Source: an uncultured Prevotellaceae bacterium
GTDB taxonomy: Bacteria; Bacteroidota; Bacteroidia; Bacteroidales; Bacteroidaceae
NCBI GenBank assembly: GCA_946186505.1
Contig: CAMHNI010000015.1
Location: 1 to 61,939 of the forward strand
DNA: 61,939 nt
Reading direction: 5' to 3'
Position 1 is the stretch's first letter. Each line of letters opens with the position of its first letter. Position numbers and translations under genes: made by a program. The notes under the pieces were generated by a model that was not told where the DNA came from, made no database searches, and saw only the letters and a program-made list of their open reading frames with translations. Of the stretch, positions 25,297 to 34,381 are shown one piece after another.

Positions 25297-26790
25297 ATGA
25301 AATTAGAGAAAAATAGGGCAGTAGAAGACAAAAATTTGACTTCTAACCCCACGTCTAAAGGCAGTCGAGGCGAGAAATGCTTGGCAAAATTCACATCCTC
25401 CAACGGAAGTGTTTTTGGTTCATTGATTCTTGATATACGTAAGGCTGGCGATTATAGTCAGCCCTTACCCGTTGCGGTTAGGATTGCCTATGAGGGCAAG
25501 AAGGCTTTTCTTAGGCTTGGCGAGAAATACACGATGGAAGAATGGATTCAACTCTGCGATTATGAGAAGACAGGAAGAAGAGCTCAGATGGCAGAACGGA
25601 ACAATCTGAAAGCGTTGATGGAAAAAATAAAAGACTTGACTAATCAGCTTATTAGCGAAGGAACTTTCTCTATCAAGCGACTTCAGGACCGTTATCAAGG
25701 AAAGAAGGATGACACAACGAGTATTTACCGGATTTGGGACGAATATCTTCATGAGAAAGTAGATAGTGGTAAAGCTGGTACCGCAAGAGTAGGCAAAGAC
25801 GTCAAGAACAGATTCATCAAAGACAATGGTGAGCACGTTGAATTTAGTGACATTGACAGTTTGTTTATACAGAAATGGACTGCAACGATGAAGAAAGACG
25901 AACTGAGCGTTACCTATATTGGCATCGTGTTGCGCACCTTCCGTACCATCGTCAACATCGCCATCAATAGAAATCTGATAAATGGCAGCACTAAGGAGAT
26001 GTTCAAGGATTCCGGCTACAACAAGAAGGCGAGCCGAAAACACGAATTCCTTGATGTGGCGACCATGAAGCAACTGTACGACTTCTGGGAGAAAGAAGAG
26101 GCAAAGGATGATAACGGCAAAGAATTGCTTCCCCCCAAGGCGAAACATGCTCTGTTTCGTGATCTTGGGTTGTTCCTCTTTATGTATCTTGGTGACGGTC
26201 AGAATCTGGCAGACACGTTGCGACTGGAATATGACGAGTGGTACTTTGCTACTCATGGAAAGCAACTGCGTTTTCTGCGTCACAAGACGATGGATCGCAA
26301 TGAAGATGCCAGCGAGGTCATCTTTCCCGTTACACTTGAAATCAAGAAAATACTCGATAAATATGCTAATAAGCCAAGACAAGGACAACGTGTTTTCTCC
26401 ATCATGAGCAAGGGCATCACTCCCGATAAAGAGATTTGGGTCATTCAGCGTTACAACAAATACATCCGCAAACATATGGAAATTGTTGCCAAACTTCTTG
26501 GCTTGGAACAACTGCCTACACCTACCTGGGCACGACATAGTTTTGCAACGAATCTCAACAACTCTGGTCGCGTACCTTATAAATATATAAGTGATAGTAT
26601 GGGACACAGCAGCAGTGGAGACATCACTTCAAACTATATAGGAACATACCCATTGGAAAAGATGTTGGAATACAATGCCTATCTTCTCAAAGAGAGTAAA
26701 CCTGCTAATAATAAGGCAGAACTCCTCGAATTATTAAGAAGCATGAGTGCAAAGGAACGTAAGGCACTCATGAAGGAAGCAGAGAAATAA
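25297..26790 (+). CDS. Tyrosine recombinase / integrase (first element)
   Basis: A 497-residue Bacteroides-type phage integrase: an N-terminal arm-binding region, a SAM-like core-binding domain (about 140-230) and a catalytic domain. Visible active-site residues are Arg413 (WARHSFATNL), the second-histidine position in SDSMGHSS, and the nucleophile Tyr447 in TSNYIGTYP. At the first conserved arginine position (GLRxSEL in XerC) it reads GQNLADT, so Asn302 replaces Arg, recalling the missing first arginine in IntDOT of CTnDOT. It lies 200 bp from the tRNA-Met remnant and is clearly the integrase of this element. Confidence 0.92.
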   Translation: MKLEKNRAVEDKNLTSNPTSKGSRGEKCLAKFTSSNGSVFGSLILDIRKAGDYSQPLPVAVRIAYEGKKAFLRLGEKYTMEEWIQLCDYEKTGRRAQMAERNNLKALMEKIKDLTNQLISEGTFSIKRLQDRYQGKKDDTTSIYRIWDEYLHEKVDSGKAGTARVGKDVKNRFIKDNGEHVEFSDIDSLFIQKWTATMKKDELSVTYIGIVLRTFRTIVNIAINRNLINGSTKEMFKDSGYNKKASRKHEFLDVATMKQLYDFWEKEEAKDDNGKELLPPKAKHALFRDLGLFLFMYLGDGQNLADTLRLEYDEWYFATHGKQLRFLRHKTMDRNEDASEVIFPVTLEIKKILDKYANKPRQGQRVFSIMSKGITPDKEIWVIQRYNKYIRKHMEIVAKLLGLEQLPTPTWARHSFATNLNNSGRVPYKYISDSMGHSSSGDITSNYIGTYPLEKMLEYNAYLLKESKPANNKAELLELLRSMSAKERKALMKEAEK

Positions 26791-26845
26791 GTGTTAATTT
26801 CGCCTATTTTTTGAGTATAGCGTTCATAATACGACAATAATTGTG

Positions 26846-26853
26846 TAATTTTG
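26846..26853 (+). promoter_or_regulatory. Promoter -7 box of the AlbA_2/ATPase gene
   Basis: TAATTTTG, 40 bp before ATG 26,893. Confidence 0.6.
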
Positions 26854-26892
26854 CAACAGAAAAGGCAAATGGTGCCTCTAATATAATAAGGT

Positions 26893-28317
26893 ATGAAGAC
26901 AGACGAGCTGAAGAATAAGATACGCTGTGGCGAGACGAGCCGAGTACAGTTTAAGCAACAGTTCACTACACAGAAGGAGATAGCTGCAGAAATGGTGGCT
27001 TTTGCCAACTGTGAAGGTGGAGAACTGTTGTTTGGAGTGAAAGACAAGACTGGCGAGATTCTTGGTCTTGACTACGATGTCATCCAACAGACAAGCCGCG
27101 AACTGGGCAATACCGCCAACGAGCAGGTACGCCCAACCATCTACATCCAGACAGACGTTGTGGACTTAGATGGAAAGATGATTCTGGTGGCTACCGTGCA
27201 AAGAGGGCGTAATAAACCCTACAAAGACTTGGCTGGCCACATCTGGGTGAAGCAAGGAGCCGACAAACGCCGGGTGACGGAGAACAGCGAACTATTAAGC
27301 CTCTTTCAAGATTCTGGCGAATATCACGCTGACGAAGCCAGTGTGAAAGATACGTCGGTGAGAGATATTGACACGTTGGCGCTTGACCGCTTCTTTCAAA
27401 ATGTCTACGGCAAACCTATGACAGAGTTTGATGTGCCGCAAGATCAGTTGTTGCACAACCTGCATATTACGGACTCGGAAGGAAGGCTTACCACAGCGGG
27501 ACTGTTGTTCTTTGGCCAGCGTCCACAACAGTTCAAGCCGATGTTCGTTATCAAGGCAGTCTGGTTTTACGGAAACAGTATTGCAGGAACAGAATACCGT
27601 GACAGTCGCGATATAGACGGTACCATTCCAGAAATGTTTGAGCAAGCCATGATGTGGTTGAAATCATGCCTTCGCCGAACACAAAACGGACAGTCGTTTA
27701 ACTCCATCGGACAGCTGGAGATTCCCGAAACTGTGCTGGAAGAACTGCTTCAGAACGCCCTGGTACATATTGACCTGCTGAAAACGGCAGCTATCCGTCT
27801 GATGGTCTTCGATGACAGAGTAGAGATTGTGAATCCTGGTTGCGTGATGGGTGGTCATACGATAGACGAGGTAAAACTGGGCAACTCATTTGCCCGTAAC
27901 CCATTGATGGCTAACTTCTGTGCTAAGACCATGCCTTATCGTGGCTTAGGTTCAGGTATCCCACGCGTTTTGGCAGAAGACAGCCACGTGGAATTTATAG
28001 ACAGCAAGGAGGGGAACCAGTTTACAGTACGTATAAGCCGTCCACTTACTGCCACAGAAGCAGGGAGTAATACCGATTCAGCAGTAAGTAACGATGAAAA
28101 GGCAGTAAGTAAGCAGGGAGTGGCAGTAAGTAAAGAACAGATGCTTCTTGCGTTCTGTGCTGAACCAAAGTCGCTGTCTGAAATCTGCAAGCATCTGGGA
28201 CTGAAGGACAGGTATAAAGTTAAGAAAAGGTATATTGACCCACTTCTTAACAAGTCGCTTCGTATGACAGAGCCTGAATCACCCAACAGTCCCACTCAGA
28301 AGTATGTAACCTTATAA
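26893..28317 (+). CDS. AlbA_2 (Schlafen-like) plus ATP-binding domain protein
   Basis: 474 residues. The N-terminal AlbA_2/AAA_4 domain shows ESSRVQFKQ-type EF-K/Q motifs, FANCEGGELLFGVKD and GADKRRVTENSE. A middle HATPase-like region shows ETVLEELLQNALVHIDL and YRGLGSGIPRVL. Members are usually annotated as putative transcriptional regulators or ATP-binding proteins; some AlbA_2 proteins act in defence. A linker at about 397-418 contains three heptads starting AVS, encoded by 21-bp tandem repeats, and a C-terminal winged-helix-like region follows (SLSEICKHLGLKDRYKVKKRY). The next gene follows after 20 bp, probably in one operon. Confidence 0.82.
   Translation: MKTDELKNKIRCGETSRVQFKQQFTTQKEIAAEMVAFANCEGGELLFGVKDKTGEILGLDYDVIQQTSRELGNTANEQVRPTIYIQTDVVDLDGKMILVATVQRGRNKPYKDLAGHIWVKQGADKRRVTENSELLSLFQDSGEYHADEASVKDTSVRDIDTLALDRFFQNVYGKPMTEFDVPQDQLLHNLHITDSEGRLTTAGLLFFGQRPQQFKPMFVIKAVWFYGNSIAGTEYRDSRDIDGTIPEMFEQAMMWLKSCLRRTQNGQSFNSIGQLEIPETVLEELLQNALVHIDLLKTAAIRLMVFDDRVEIVNPGCVMGGHTIDEVKLGNSFARNPLMANFCAKTMPYRGLGSGIPRVLAEDSHVEFIDSKEGNQFTVRISRPLTATEAGSNTDSAVSNDEKAVSKQGVAVSKEQMLLAFCAEPKSLSEICKHLGLKDRYKVKKRYIDPLLNKSLRMTEPESPNSPTQKYVTL
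28079..28134 (+). repeat. Three 21-bp tandem repeats in the linker of the AlbA_2 gene
   Basis: GCAGTAAGTAA occurs three times with a 21-bp period, encoding AVSN/AVSK heptads between the ATPase-like and C-terminal DNA-binding regions. Confidence 0.85.
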
Positions 28318-28337
28318 CAGAAGAGGATGTAAGTGTT

Positions 28338-29222
28338 ATGGAAGCATATGATTATATCAATGAGAGGCTAAAACCTATCATTAAGGGCGACTATCAAGAC
28401 TTCAGTTCAAAGAAAGTCGAGGGTTATTCTTTCTTTGTCTCTGAGTATAAGAAACCGCATGTACAAGCTATGGTCAGGGCAGATATTCTGGAACTACTGC
28501 AAAACATAGAAGTCAAATACAGCGAGGTGACAAAAGGGGAAGCCAATTTGTACAGGTCACAGATAAGCCGTTGGTATGTCAACGGATTTACTGACATGTA
28601 CAATGGCTGTCGAAGAAATGACTTGAAACAACCTCTTGAAAATCATGATTATTTAACCCAGGCAAACAAGTTTAAGCCTGCGGAGGATTTGAATAGCGGT
28701 AACTGGAACAAGGACAAATTCCGGAGATACACTATTAACATCGGTCGGTATGAAGGCATTCTCTTCTATGTCGCAGAAAGAGATGTTTCCATTTCTGGAG
28801 GTGATAGCCCGAAAGAAGAGGATAATGCTCCTGCAGTCGAGGATAATAATTCACCAGAAGAACCGGTTTCAGCACCAGCCCCAAGCATTGATTTCTCAAC
28901 AATACCCAGTTATCAATCAAAGAGTACTGATGGGCCAGACTTAAAACGCTTATATAGTTATCTCCGTGACAGAAAAGTCGTTATCAATGCCGACGAGAAT
29001 CTGTTTATACAATATGTCACCCATGCTTACTTTTCTCCTCTTTATCAAGATGGGAATAAGGTTAACATTAGATATAGTATTGCTCAACTAAAGGCTTATT
29101 ACGATAAGGAATGGTTGAAAGCTGTATGTGAGAACATCAATGTTTCTGAGAAATATATAACTCAGCGATCGCCAAGTGAAGATTTCAGGAAAAATTTCCC
29201 TTCACTAATCTTCAAAAAGTAA
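28338..29222 (+). CDS. Hypothetical protein with two folded ends and an acidic Pro-rich linker
   Basis: 294 residues, not recognised. The N-terminal 145 residues are charged and mixed alpha/beta (start MEAYDYINERLKPI; later GNWNKDKFRRYTINIGRYEG). A low-complexity Pro/Glu/Asp/Ala linker follows (about 155-185), then a C-terminal helical region (LKRLYSYLRDRKVVINADEN; LKAYYDKEWLKAVCENINVSE) that may be a small DNA- or protein-binding fold. It lies 20 bp after the AlbA_2 gene and ends at a clear terminator, so it closes that two-gene unit. Confidence 0.7.
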   Translation: MEAYDYINERLKPIIKGDYQDFSSKKVEGYSFFVSEYKKPHVQAMVRADILELLQNIEVKYSEVTKGEANLYRSQISRWYVNGFTDMYNGCRRNDLKQPLENHDYLTQANKFKPAEDLNSGNWNKDKFRRYTINIGRYEGILFYVAERDVSISGGDSPKEEDNAPAVEDNNSPEEPVSAPAPSIDFSTIPSYQSKSTDGPDLKRLYSYLRDRKVVINADENLFIQYVTHAYFSPLYQDGNKVNIRYSIAQLKAYYDKEWLKAVCENINVSEKYITQRSPSEDFRKNFPSLIFKK

Positions 29223-29249
29223 AAATCCACACTCCACACCCACACTTTT

Positions 29250-29277
29250 CCACACCTTAAAAGGGTGTGGATTTTTT
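29250..29277 (+). terminator. Rho-independent terminator of the AlbA_2 operon
   Basis: CCACACC and GGTGTGG with a 7-nt loop, followed directly by ATTTTTT. Confidence 0.9.
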
Positions 29278-29401
29278 GTATTATACTGATATTCAGCGCG
29301 TTTTGGCCTAATCTCAAATCCACATTCTCCATAATCCCAATATCAAGAAAAACACCGAAATTTGCAAAAAATTTCAAGAGATAAATAAAAATAATTGGAT
29401 T

Positions 29402-29704
29402 ATGGAGAACATCGTTGTACTAAACGAACAGCAGTTCGAAGACATTATCTATCGGACTGTGAGCCGGTGCTTCGCTGAGAAGAACATCGGCAACCTTATG
29501 GAGAACTCTGTTGAGGAGGGCTACTATGATCGCAGCGAAGTCTGCGGTGAGTTACACATTTCTTATCCTACTCTTTGGCGAATAGAGAAGTCTGGTCTTC
29601 TCCGTAGCCAGAAAGTGGGACGTAAGAATCTCTATTCTAAGCAGGAGGTCAATGACCTGATTAAGTCTGGTAAGCTGGCAGAGTATAAACCGAGTAAGAA
29701 ATGA
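29402..29704 (+). CDS. Excisionase-like helix-turn-helix protein
   Basis: A 100-residue protein with a C-terminal HTH_17/MerR-type winged helix: YYDRSEVCGELHISYPTLWR followed by KVGRKNLYSKQEVNDLI. This layout is typical of Bacteroides excisionases and regulators encoded on integrative elements, which bend DNA to direct excision. It starts 120 bp after the preceding terminator, and its stop overlaps the next start (ATGA), so it opens a new operon. Confidence 0.82.
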   Translation: MENIVVLNEQQFEDIIYRTVSRCFAEKNIGNLMENSVEEGYYDRSEVCGELHISYPTLWRIEKSGLLRSQKVGRKNLYSKQEVNDLIKSGKLAEYKPSKK

Positions 29705-30384
29705 CATATATAGGATATCTAAATCGGTTCTGGACGGCTCACGAGGAATATATGTTTTCCTCAACAGCTATAGCCTTCTATGCTTATCTACTCAATGAGT
29801 GTAACAGGCGGAACTGGAAGATGCCGTTCGCCTGTTCCACTATTGTAGCCTGTGAGATACTGCACATCTCTAAGACAACGTTGACGGCAGCAAGGAAACA
29901 GTTGGCTAAAGCAGGCCTCATAGATTTCACAGATGGCCGCTCACGTTATATACCGTCCAAATATACCCTTTTAGAATGGACGGAAGGTTTGACGGTTAAG
30001 CGGACGGATGACCTAACGCTATATAATACTAAAGATAAAGACAGCAGACAACCCGAGAGAGAGAAGGTCGTTCCGACGGTTGCTGATGTCGAGTCTTACA
30101 TGGCAGCATGTGTGATACCCGATGGATACGAGCTGAAGAATGGACTTCCTCAGCGATTCCATGACTACTACTCATCGAAGGATTGGATGGTGGGTAACAG
30201 TCGAATGACTGACTGGCAGGCCACAGCCCGTAAATGGACACAGGATTCTCAGAATCTAATAAAGAAGAACGATGGAACAGATAGATGTAACAAAGAATGT
30301 GAACGTACTGATCACAGGGCTGAAGCAAGAAACTTTGTCGAAGAACTTGAACAGCGTACCCTCAGGACAGCTAACGGAGAGTGA
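29701..30384 (+). CDS. Winged-helix replication/regulator-type protein
   Basis: 227 residues. The N-terminal half is a helix-turn-helix of the kind found in phage and plasmid replication initiators (FSSTAIAFYAYLLNECNRRN, then ISKTTLTAARKQLAKAGLI and FTDGRSRYIPSKY). The C-terminal half is charged and helical (SRMTDWQATARKWTQD, resembling DnaD-like tails of replication proteins). It probably handles element replication or regulation. The start overlaps the previous stop by 4 nt. The final 113 nt overlap the possible 5' end of the following gene in another frame. Confidence 0.72.
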   Translation: MTYIGYLNRFWTAHEEYMFSSTAIAFYAYLLNECNRRNWKMPFACSTIVACEILHISKTTLTAARKQLAKAGLIDFTDGRSRYIPSKYTLLEWTEGLTVKRTDDLTLYNTKDKDSRQPEREKVVPTVADVESYMAACVIPDGYELKNGLPQRFHDYYSSKDWMVGNSRMTDWQATARKWTQDSQNLIKKNDGTDRCNKECERTDHRAEARNFVEELEQRTLRTANGE

Positions 30385-31000
30385 GCAGATGTTCTTACAG
30401 AGGTTCCCGACCTTGGATAAGGTCTATAAGGCCTTCGGTCCTGATTCCTGGCGGTATGCATTGGAGCATATCGACAAGGCTGTGAATACTATAGCTCCTT
30501 CATTAAACCGTCTCAATCTGATCTACAACACCAAGGATGCGGATGTGGCTCTCTTCGTAAAGCATTTCTTGGGGTATTACTTGATGGTGGAAAGGAGCGG
30601 TAGAGAACTTGGCCAGGATGTTTGTACGAATGTATCAGCAATATTTCTCGGTCGCAATGGTGCTGAGTGTACGCCTGTCAAGCTACTCTGCTACTTCGCC
30701 AACTATCCTGAGTTCAAGGACACTTTCCGAGAATTCGACCCAGAAGACATCATTATTCAGTATAACAAGAAGTTCAAGGAATGGTGGGGCAATCAGGTGG
30801 CAAAGTATGGCTATACCACGATGAAACCTCAAACTGATGACAAACAACCCTGCGGCCTTGATGCTCTCAAACTCACTGTACGTGGGTGGATAGAGAATGG
30901 TGAAGACCTTCGGCAGCATGATTTATACAAGGTCTTTCACAGCATCACCGATGAGATGAATGCTGAGATTGAAAAAGAGATCGCCTTGGGAGTGTTCTGA
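30272..31000 (+). CDS. Hypothetical mobile-element protein
   Basis: 242 residues from ATG 30,272, or 203 from ATG 30,389; the latter avoids a 113-nt overlap with the preceding gene and is the more economical start. The conserved-looking core begins at QMFLQRFPTLDKVYKAFGPD and continues with aromatic-rich helices (KHFLGYYLMVERSGRELGQD; KLLCYFANYPEFKDTF; NKKFKEWWGNQVAKYGY). No family was recognised. Its position between replication-type genes and the relaxase suggests a role in mobilisation or replication of the element. Confidence 0.65.
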   Translation: MEQIDVTKNVNVLITGLKQETLSKNLNSVPSGQLTESEQMFLQRFPTLDKVYKAFGPDSWRYALEHIDKAVNTIAPSLNRLNLIYNTKDADVALFVKHFLGYYLMVERSGRELGQDVCTNVSAIFLGRNGAECTPVKLLCYFANYPEFKDTFREFDPEDIIIQYNKKFKEWWGNQVAKYGYTTMKPQTDDKQPCGLDALKLTVRGWIENGEDLRQHDLYKVFHSITDEMNAEIEKEIALGVF

Positions 31001-31064
31001 TAGCAAGAAGATGAAGTGTAATGTATGATGTGAATAATTTTATAACCCTTTAATTTATTAAGTT

Positions 31065-31655
31065 ATGAAGACAATTGATCGTATTCAGTTTTTATCGAAC
31101 GTGCTCATCGTAGCATGTACACGTATGAACAACAGTGATGTGGGCAAGTTGGTGAAGGCCGTCGTTACGTATGCTACTGATGGCACACGTCCTGCGATGG
31201 ATGACCTTCGTTTGGAGACGTATTTCGACCTGATTGCTCAGGATCTGGATTCTCAGCGAACAGCTGCCGAGGCAAAGAGCCGCAAGTGCAGTGAGAGCGC
31301 AAAGTGCAGGGCAGCTAAGAGTACTGTTCGAACAGCTGCTGTATCGAAGAAGATAAGCGAAGAAACTCCTCCTGCTACAGCGAATGATAGAGAGGTGGAA
31401 TCTGATAGCGACTTCAACGTCAGTAACCCCACCTCTTCATTCGAGCGAATGAAGCAAGTCTATATCAAGACTGGTAATAACGAGTCGCAAGCATTCGAAG
31501 CTTGGAAGCTATTAACGGCTGACGAGCGAACGGCAGCGTTCGCACATGCTCAGCGATTGCAAGGTGACCTTATATCTCGCTCCTACCTGTTCGTATATCT
31601 TCGCGACAAGGAATGGAACAAGTTGGGCGTGCCGCAGGGAGGACTACCACAATAG
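31065..31655 (+). CDS. DUF6291-like small regulatory/accessory protein
   Basis: 196 residues. The N-terminal 70 residues (VGKLVKAVVTYATDGTRPAM, then LETYFDLIAQDLDSQRTA) resemble the DUF6291 domain seen in phages and mobile elements; a basic Ala/Lys/Ser linker and a helical C-terminal part (SQAFEAWKLLTADERTAAFAHA) follow. The function of the family is unknown. It is the last gene before the candidate oriT and the relaxase. The recognition is by pattern only. Confidence 0.6.
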   Translation: MKTIDRIQFLSNVLIVACTRMNNSDVGKLVKAVVTYATDGTRPAMDDLRLETYFDLIAQDLDSQRTAAEAKSRKCSESAKCRAAKSTVRTAAVSKKISEETPPATANDREVESDSDFNVSNPTSSFERMKQVYIKTGNNESQAFEAWKLLTADERTAAFAHAQRLQGDLISRSYLFVYLRDKEWNKLGVPQGGLPQ

Positions 31656-31662
31656 TCCACAA

Positions 31663-31786
31663 CATATTAGGGGTAATAATGACAGTTCTGCCATATTACC
31701 CCAATATGCCAAAGGCCGTCTGCCCTTGGAACCTGACCAGGAGTGACCATCTCCTGGACCTCCGCTTAGGAACTATCGCCCCTAAG
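31663..31786. other. Candidate origin of transfer (three hairpins)
   Basis: In the 160-bp gap before the relaxase gene lie three inverted repeats in a row: CATATT-A-GGGGTAATA at 31,663-31,678 with TATTACCCC-AATATG ending at 31,708 (15 bp with one bulge); CCAGGAG/CTCCTGG at 31,737-31,757; and CTTAGG/CCTAAG at 31,765-31,786. MobV oriTs sit just upstream of their relaxase genes and contain such repeats. The nick site cannot be assigned. Confidence 0.55.
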
Positions 31787-31817
31787 AACCCCACAATATT
31801 AATAAAAGAATAAAGCT

Positions 31818-34013
31818 ATGCAAATATGTGAAAAACAATACCAGTCGCTAAATATCTCCGCTTCTCCCACCTTTGTTACTGCACAAGGTAGGGAAAATGA
31901 GCGACGTGGATGGACCAAGGAGACATACGATGCCAAGAACAAAGAGCCAGGAAATCGCTACGATTGGTCGCGACGGCATCTTAACTTTGAGATTAAAAGA
32001 GGTAAGGAGATTGGAAAGATTAACGGAAAGCCCATCTTTGACCGCCCCACCATCATTCCTCTCGGAACACAGGAGAAGTCGTTGAAGGAGAGATACGACA
32101 ATCGGCTGAAAGAACTGAAATTCAAGCCGTGGTCACCTGATGCTCCTAATCAGCCGAACACCTGTGTTGACTTTGTATTCAATGGTGACCACGACCGCAT
32201 GACGGAGATCGCCTTCGGTAAACCAATGGATTTTGACTGGAGCGAGGATAACAGTTCCGTCACTTTGACTGACGACCCAGACCATCCGGGCTTTAAACAG
32301 ATTGAGACCTTGGCGCTGGAATATTATGAGTTCCTATGTCGGAAGTTTGGTGAGGAGAATGTCATTGGTCTTGAATGTCATTTAGATGAAACTACCCCAC
32401 ATTTCCATGCTTTGGTAATTCCTGTAGCTGAGCGGAAAAGCAAAGGAAGATCTGGCGGATACGACCTTGACCCTGCTGCAGAGTCTGACGGAAAGGAACG
32501 TCCAGAGCATATCATTTCCAGAGAATTTCAAAGACTAAGCAAAGAAGAACAACGCTTCTACAAGCCCGCCAAGAAAAAAACATCTCCGACGGTCAGTTAT
32601 TCTTATTATTTTGGAGAAACCAAGTATCAGGCATACAAGTCCTACAAACAGTGGCATACTATGCTCTACGAGGAGGTCAACAATAGATGGGGATTGGAAC
32701 GAGGCGAAGACACATCGTTGATGACGCCAGAGGAGAGGAAGAAGCATAGAAAGAAGAATAAGCGTCAACTGGAACAAGAGAGGCTGGATGCTTTGAAAAA
32801 AGCAGAAGACGCAGAACAAAAGGCTAAAGCAGCCGCTGAAAAGTATGCAGTGGTTCAGGAAAAACTACAACAGGCAGGACAGACCCAATCCTTGGTTGAA
32901 AATGATATCCGGGAAGGACGTGAGCAGGTGGTCAAGATGGCAACGTTAGTGGAAACTGCTCGCAAAGACCTAAATGAACTCAAACAAGAAAAGGACAAAG
33001 TTCAGAAAGAGAAGGCTATACTGGAACATAGAGTAGAGGAACTGGCCAATGCCATCGGTGACCCGAAGGAAGAGGCTGACGTAGAGAGCTTCGACAAGAT
33101 GGTGTTTGCTTATAATCCTGAGAGCAAAGGTTCCATCGTTGCTAATCTGAAGGCTAAGGGCAAGTCCCGTGTCACCATGATGGATGTCATTACAGCTGCT
33201 TTCGAAGAAAAAGACAAAATCAATGCAAAGAAAATAGGCTTTTTTGAAGATCCTAAAGAATTCAAGAAACAACGTGACGTAGAAATCAGGTCTGTGATGA
33301 CTGACATGCAGACAATCCTCCGCAGTTTTGCCACTATACACAAGGAAGAGTTAACCCGCAGAAGCCGTGCCATCGTCAAACAGAATTTGCAACAGAACGC
33401 CATTGCTCTGAAGAAAATCCAACAGTACGACGAGATGACCAAACGAGGTATTACCATAGATTCCTACGAGAAAGCCAAAATGAAGGCCAAAGACTACGAT
33501 AGGGTTTCTAACGTGTTGGATGCTGTCTGGCCCGGTCTTTGGAATGCCGTTCAAGTCATCATCAATCCCAGGCTTGACGAATATGTAATGAACGATAGGG
33601 AAAAAGGAATAGTCAGAAAGGTGTTCAGAGAGAAACCAAAGGAAAGACTGGCCGATGTCGGATGGATATTGAAAGCTGTCAGTACTATCCGCGACATTGT
33701 TAATGGCACAAAGGCCGAGGTTTGTATGATAGGGGCTGAGTCTGCTGTTGCTTATCTGGAGAAAATTGGCCTGGATATGACAGAAGGGGTGGCAGAGAAT
33801 GTTGCAGAAGTTGCCGCCTGTACTGCCTGCTTATTCTTTGGTTATGTAGATGCTGCCACTACTATTTCCGAATCTTGCGGTGGTGGAGGAAGCAATAATG
33901 AACTGCCACATCAGAAGGATGATGAAAACGACCTTGCCTTTGCCAGACGCTGCCATCATGCTGCAAAAGCAATATGTGTTAAAGAGAAAAGAGGTTACAG
34001 ATTATCAAGATAG
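31818..34013 (+). CDS. MobV-family relaxase (Mob/Pre)
   Basis: A 731-residue mobilisation protein that nicks oriT and leads the DNA strand into a recipient. The diagnostic MobV/Pre signature HLDETTPHFHALV is intact (His188, Asp190, Glu191, Pro194, His195, His197). The middle (about 300-420) is a long charged coiled coil (LEQERLDALKKAEDAEQKAKA and on). The C-terminal part is helical, with an alanine/cysteine-rich stretch (VAENVAEVAACTACLF) that could be membrane-associated. No coupling protein or mating-pair genes are present, so transfer would need a helper element. The preceding hairpin cluster is its likely target. Confidence 0.9.
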   Translation: MQICEKQYQSLNISASPTFVTAQGRENERRGWTKETYDAKNKEPGNRYDWSRRHLNFEIKRGKEIGKINGKPIFDRPTIIPLGTQEKSLKERYDNRLKELKFKPWSPDAPNQPNTCVDFVFNGDHDRMTEIAFGKPMDFDWSEDNSSVTLTDDPDHPGFKQIETLALEYYEFLCRKFGEENVIGLECHLDETTPHFHALVIPVAERKSKGRSGGYDLDPAAESDGKERPEHIISREFQRLSKEEQRFYKPAKKKTSPTVSYSYYFGETKYQAYKSYKQWHTMLYEEVNNRWGLERGEDTSLMTPEERKKHRKKNKRQLEQERLDALKKAEDAEQKAKAAAEKYAVVQEKLQQAGQTQSLVENDIREGREQVVKMATLVETARKDLNELKQEKDKVQKEKAILEHRVEELANAIGDPKEEADVESFDKMVFAYNPESKGSIVANLKAKGKSRVTMMDVITAAFEEKDKINAKKIGFFEDPKEFKKQRDVEIRSVMTDMQTILRSFATIHKEELTRRSRAIVKQNLQQNAIALKKIQQYDEMTKRGITIDSYEKAKMKAKDYDRVSNVLDAVWPGLWNAVQVIINPRLDEYVMNDREKGIVRKVFREKPKERLADVGWILKAVSTIRDIVNGTKAEVCMIGAESAVAYLEKIGLDMTEGVAENVAEVAACTACLFFGYVDAATTISESCGGGGSNNELPHQKDDENDLAFARRCHHAAKAICVKEKRGYRLSR

Positions 34014-34061
34014 ACCTCTCCACTTAGCCGTATTATTATCCACTGTCAGAGGCTATATATA

Positions 34062-34283
34062 TTATATTCCTGATATTGGCATGGACTTGGCTTCAAGCGC
34101 ATACCCTTGGAGAATCAACTGACGGTAGCGTGCAAAATCTTCCTCGAAATGACTCCATACGTAGATAGTGCAGGAAAGGGGCTTCACGTGTTTTATCTGT
34201 GAAACCAGCCTTGCGACCAGCACCCCCCTTCTTGCTTTTGTAACCTCGTTCCAACTACGAGCTATCTTCGAGTCATAGACCAG
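34062..34283 (-). pseudogene. Fragment of a decayed protein gene
   Basis: The minus strand has a 73-codon open stretch without start, preceded by in-frame TAG and TGA codons, that reads like the C-terminus of a real protein: VYDSKIARSWNEVTK near its start, then YRQLILQGYALEAKSMP before the stop. The parent protein was not recognised. It lies in the gap between the relaxase and the envelope operon. Confidence 0.35.
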
Positions 34284-34325
34284 CTATACCACCGTTTGTT
34301 CTTGCCCCTCTCAACAAACATAATA

Positions 34326-34357
34326 GGGTTTTTCCTATCAAGTTATAGGAAAAATCC
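34326..34357. terminator. Hairpin with A/T-rich stem downstream of the relaxase
   Basis: GGGTTTTTCCTAT pairs with ATAGGAAAAATCC (12 Watson-Crick pairs plus one G-T), loop CAAGTT. Probable bidirectional terminator. Confidence 0.55.
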
Positions 34358-34381
34358 GTTGTGTAAATGTAACATTATGAC

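Noticed and set aside
25465..26607. Leftward 380-codon open frame
   Set aside because: Antisense to the first integrase, which has its catalytic residues.
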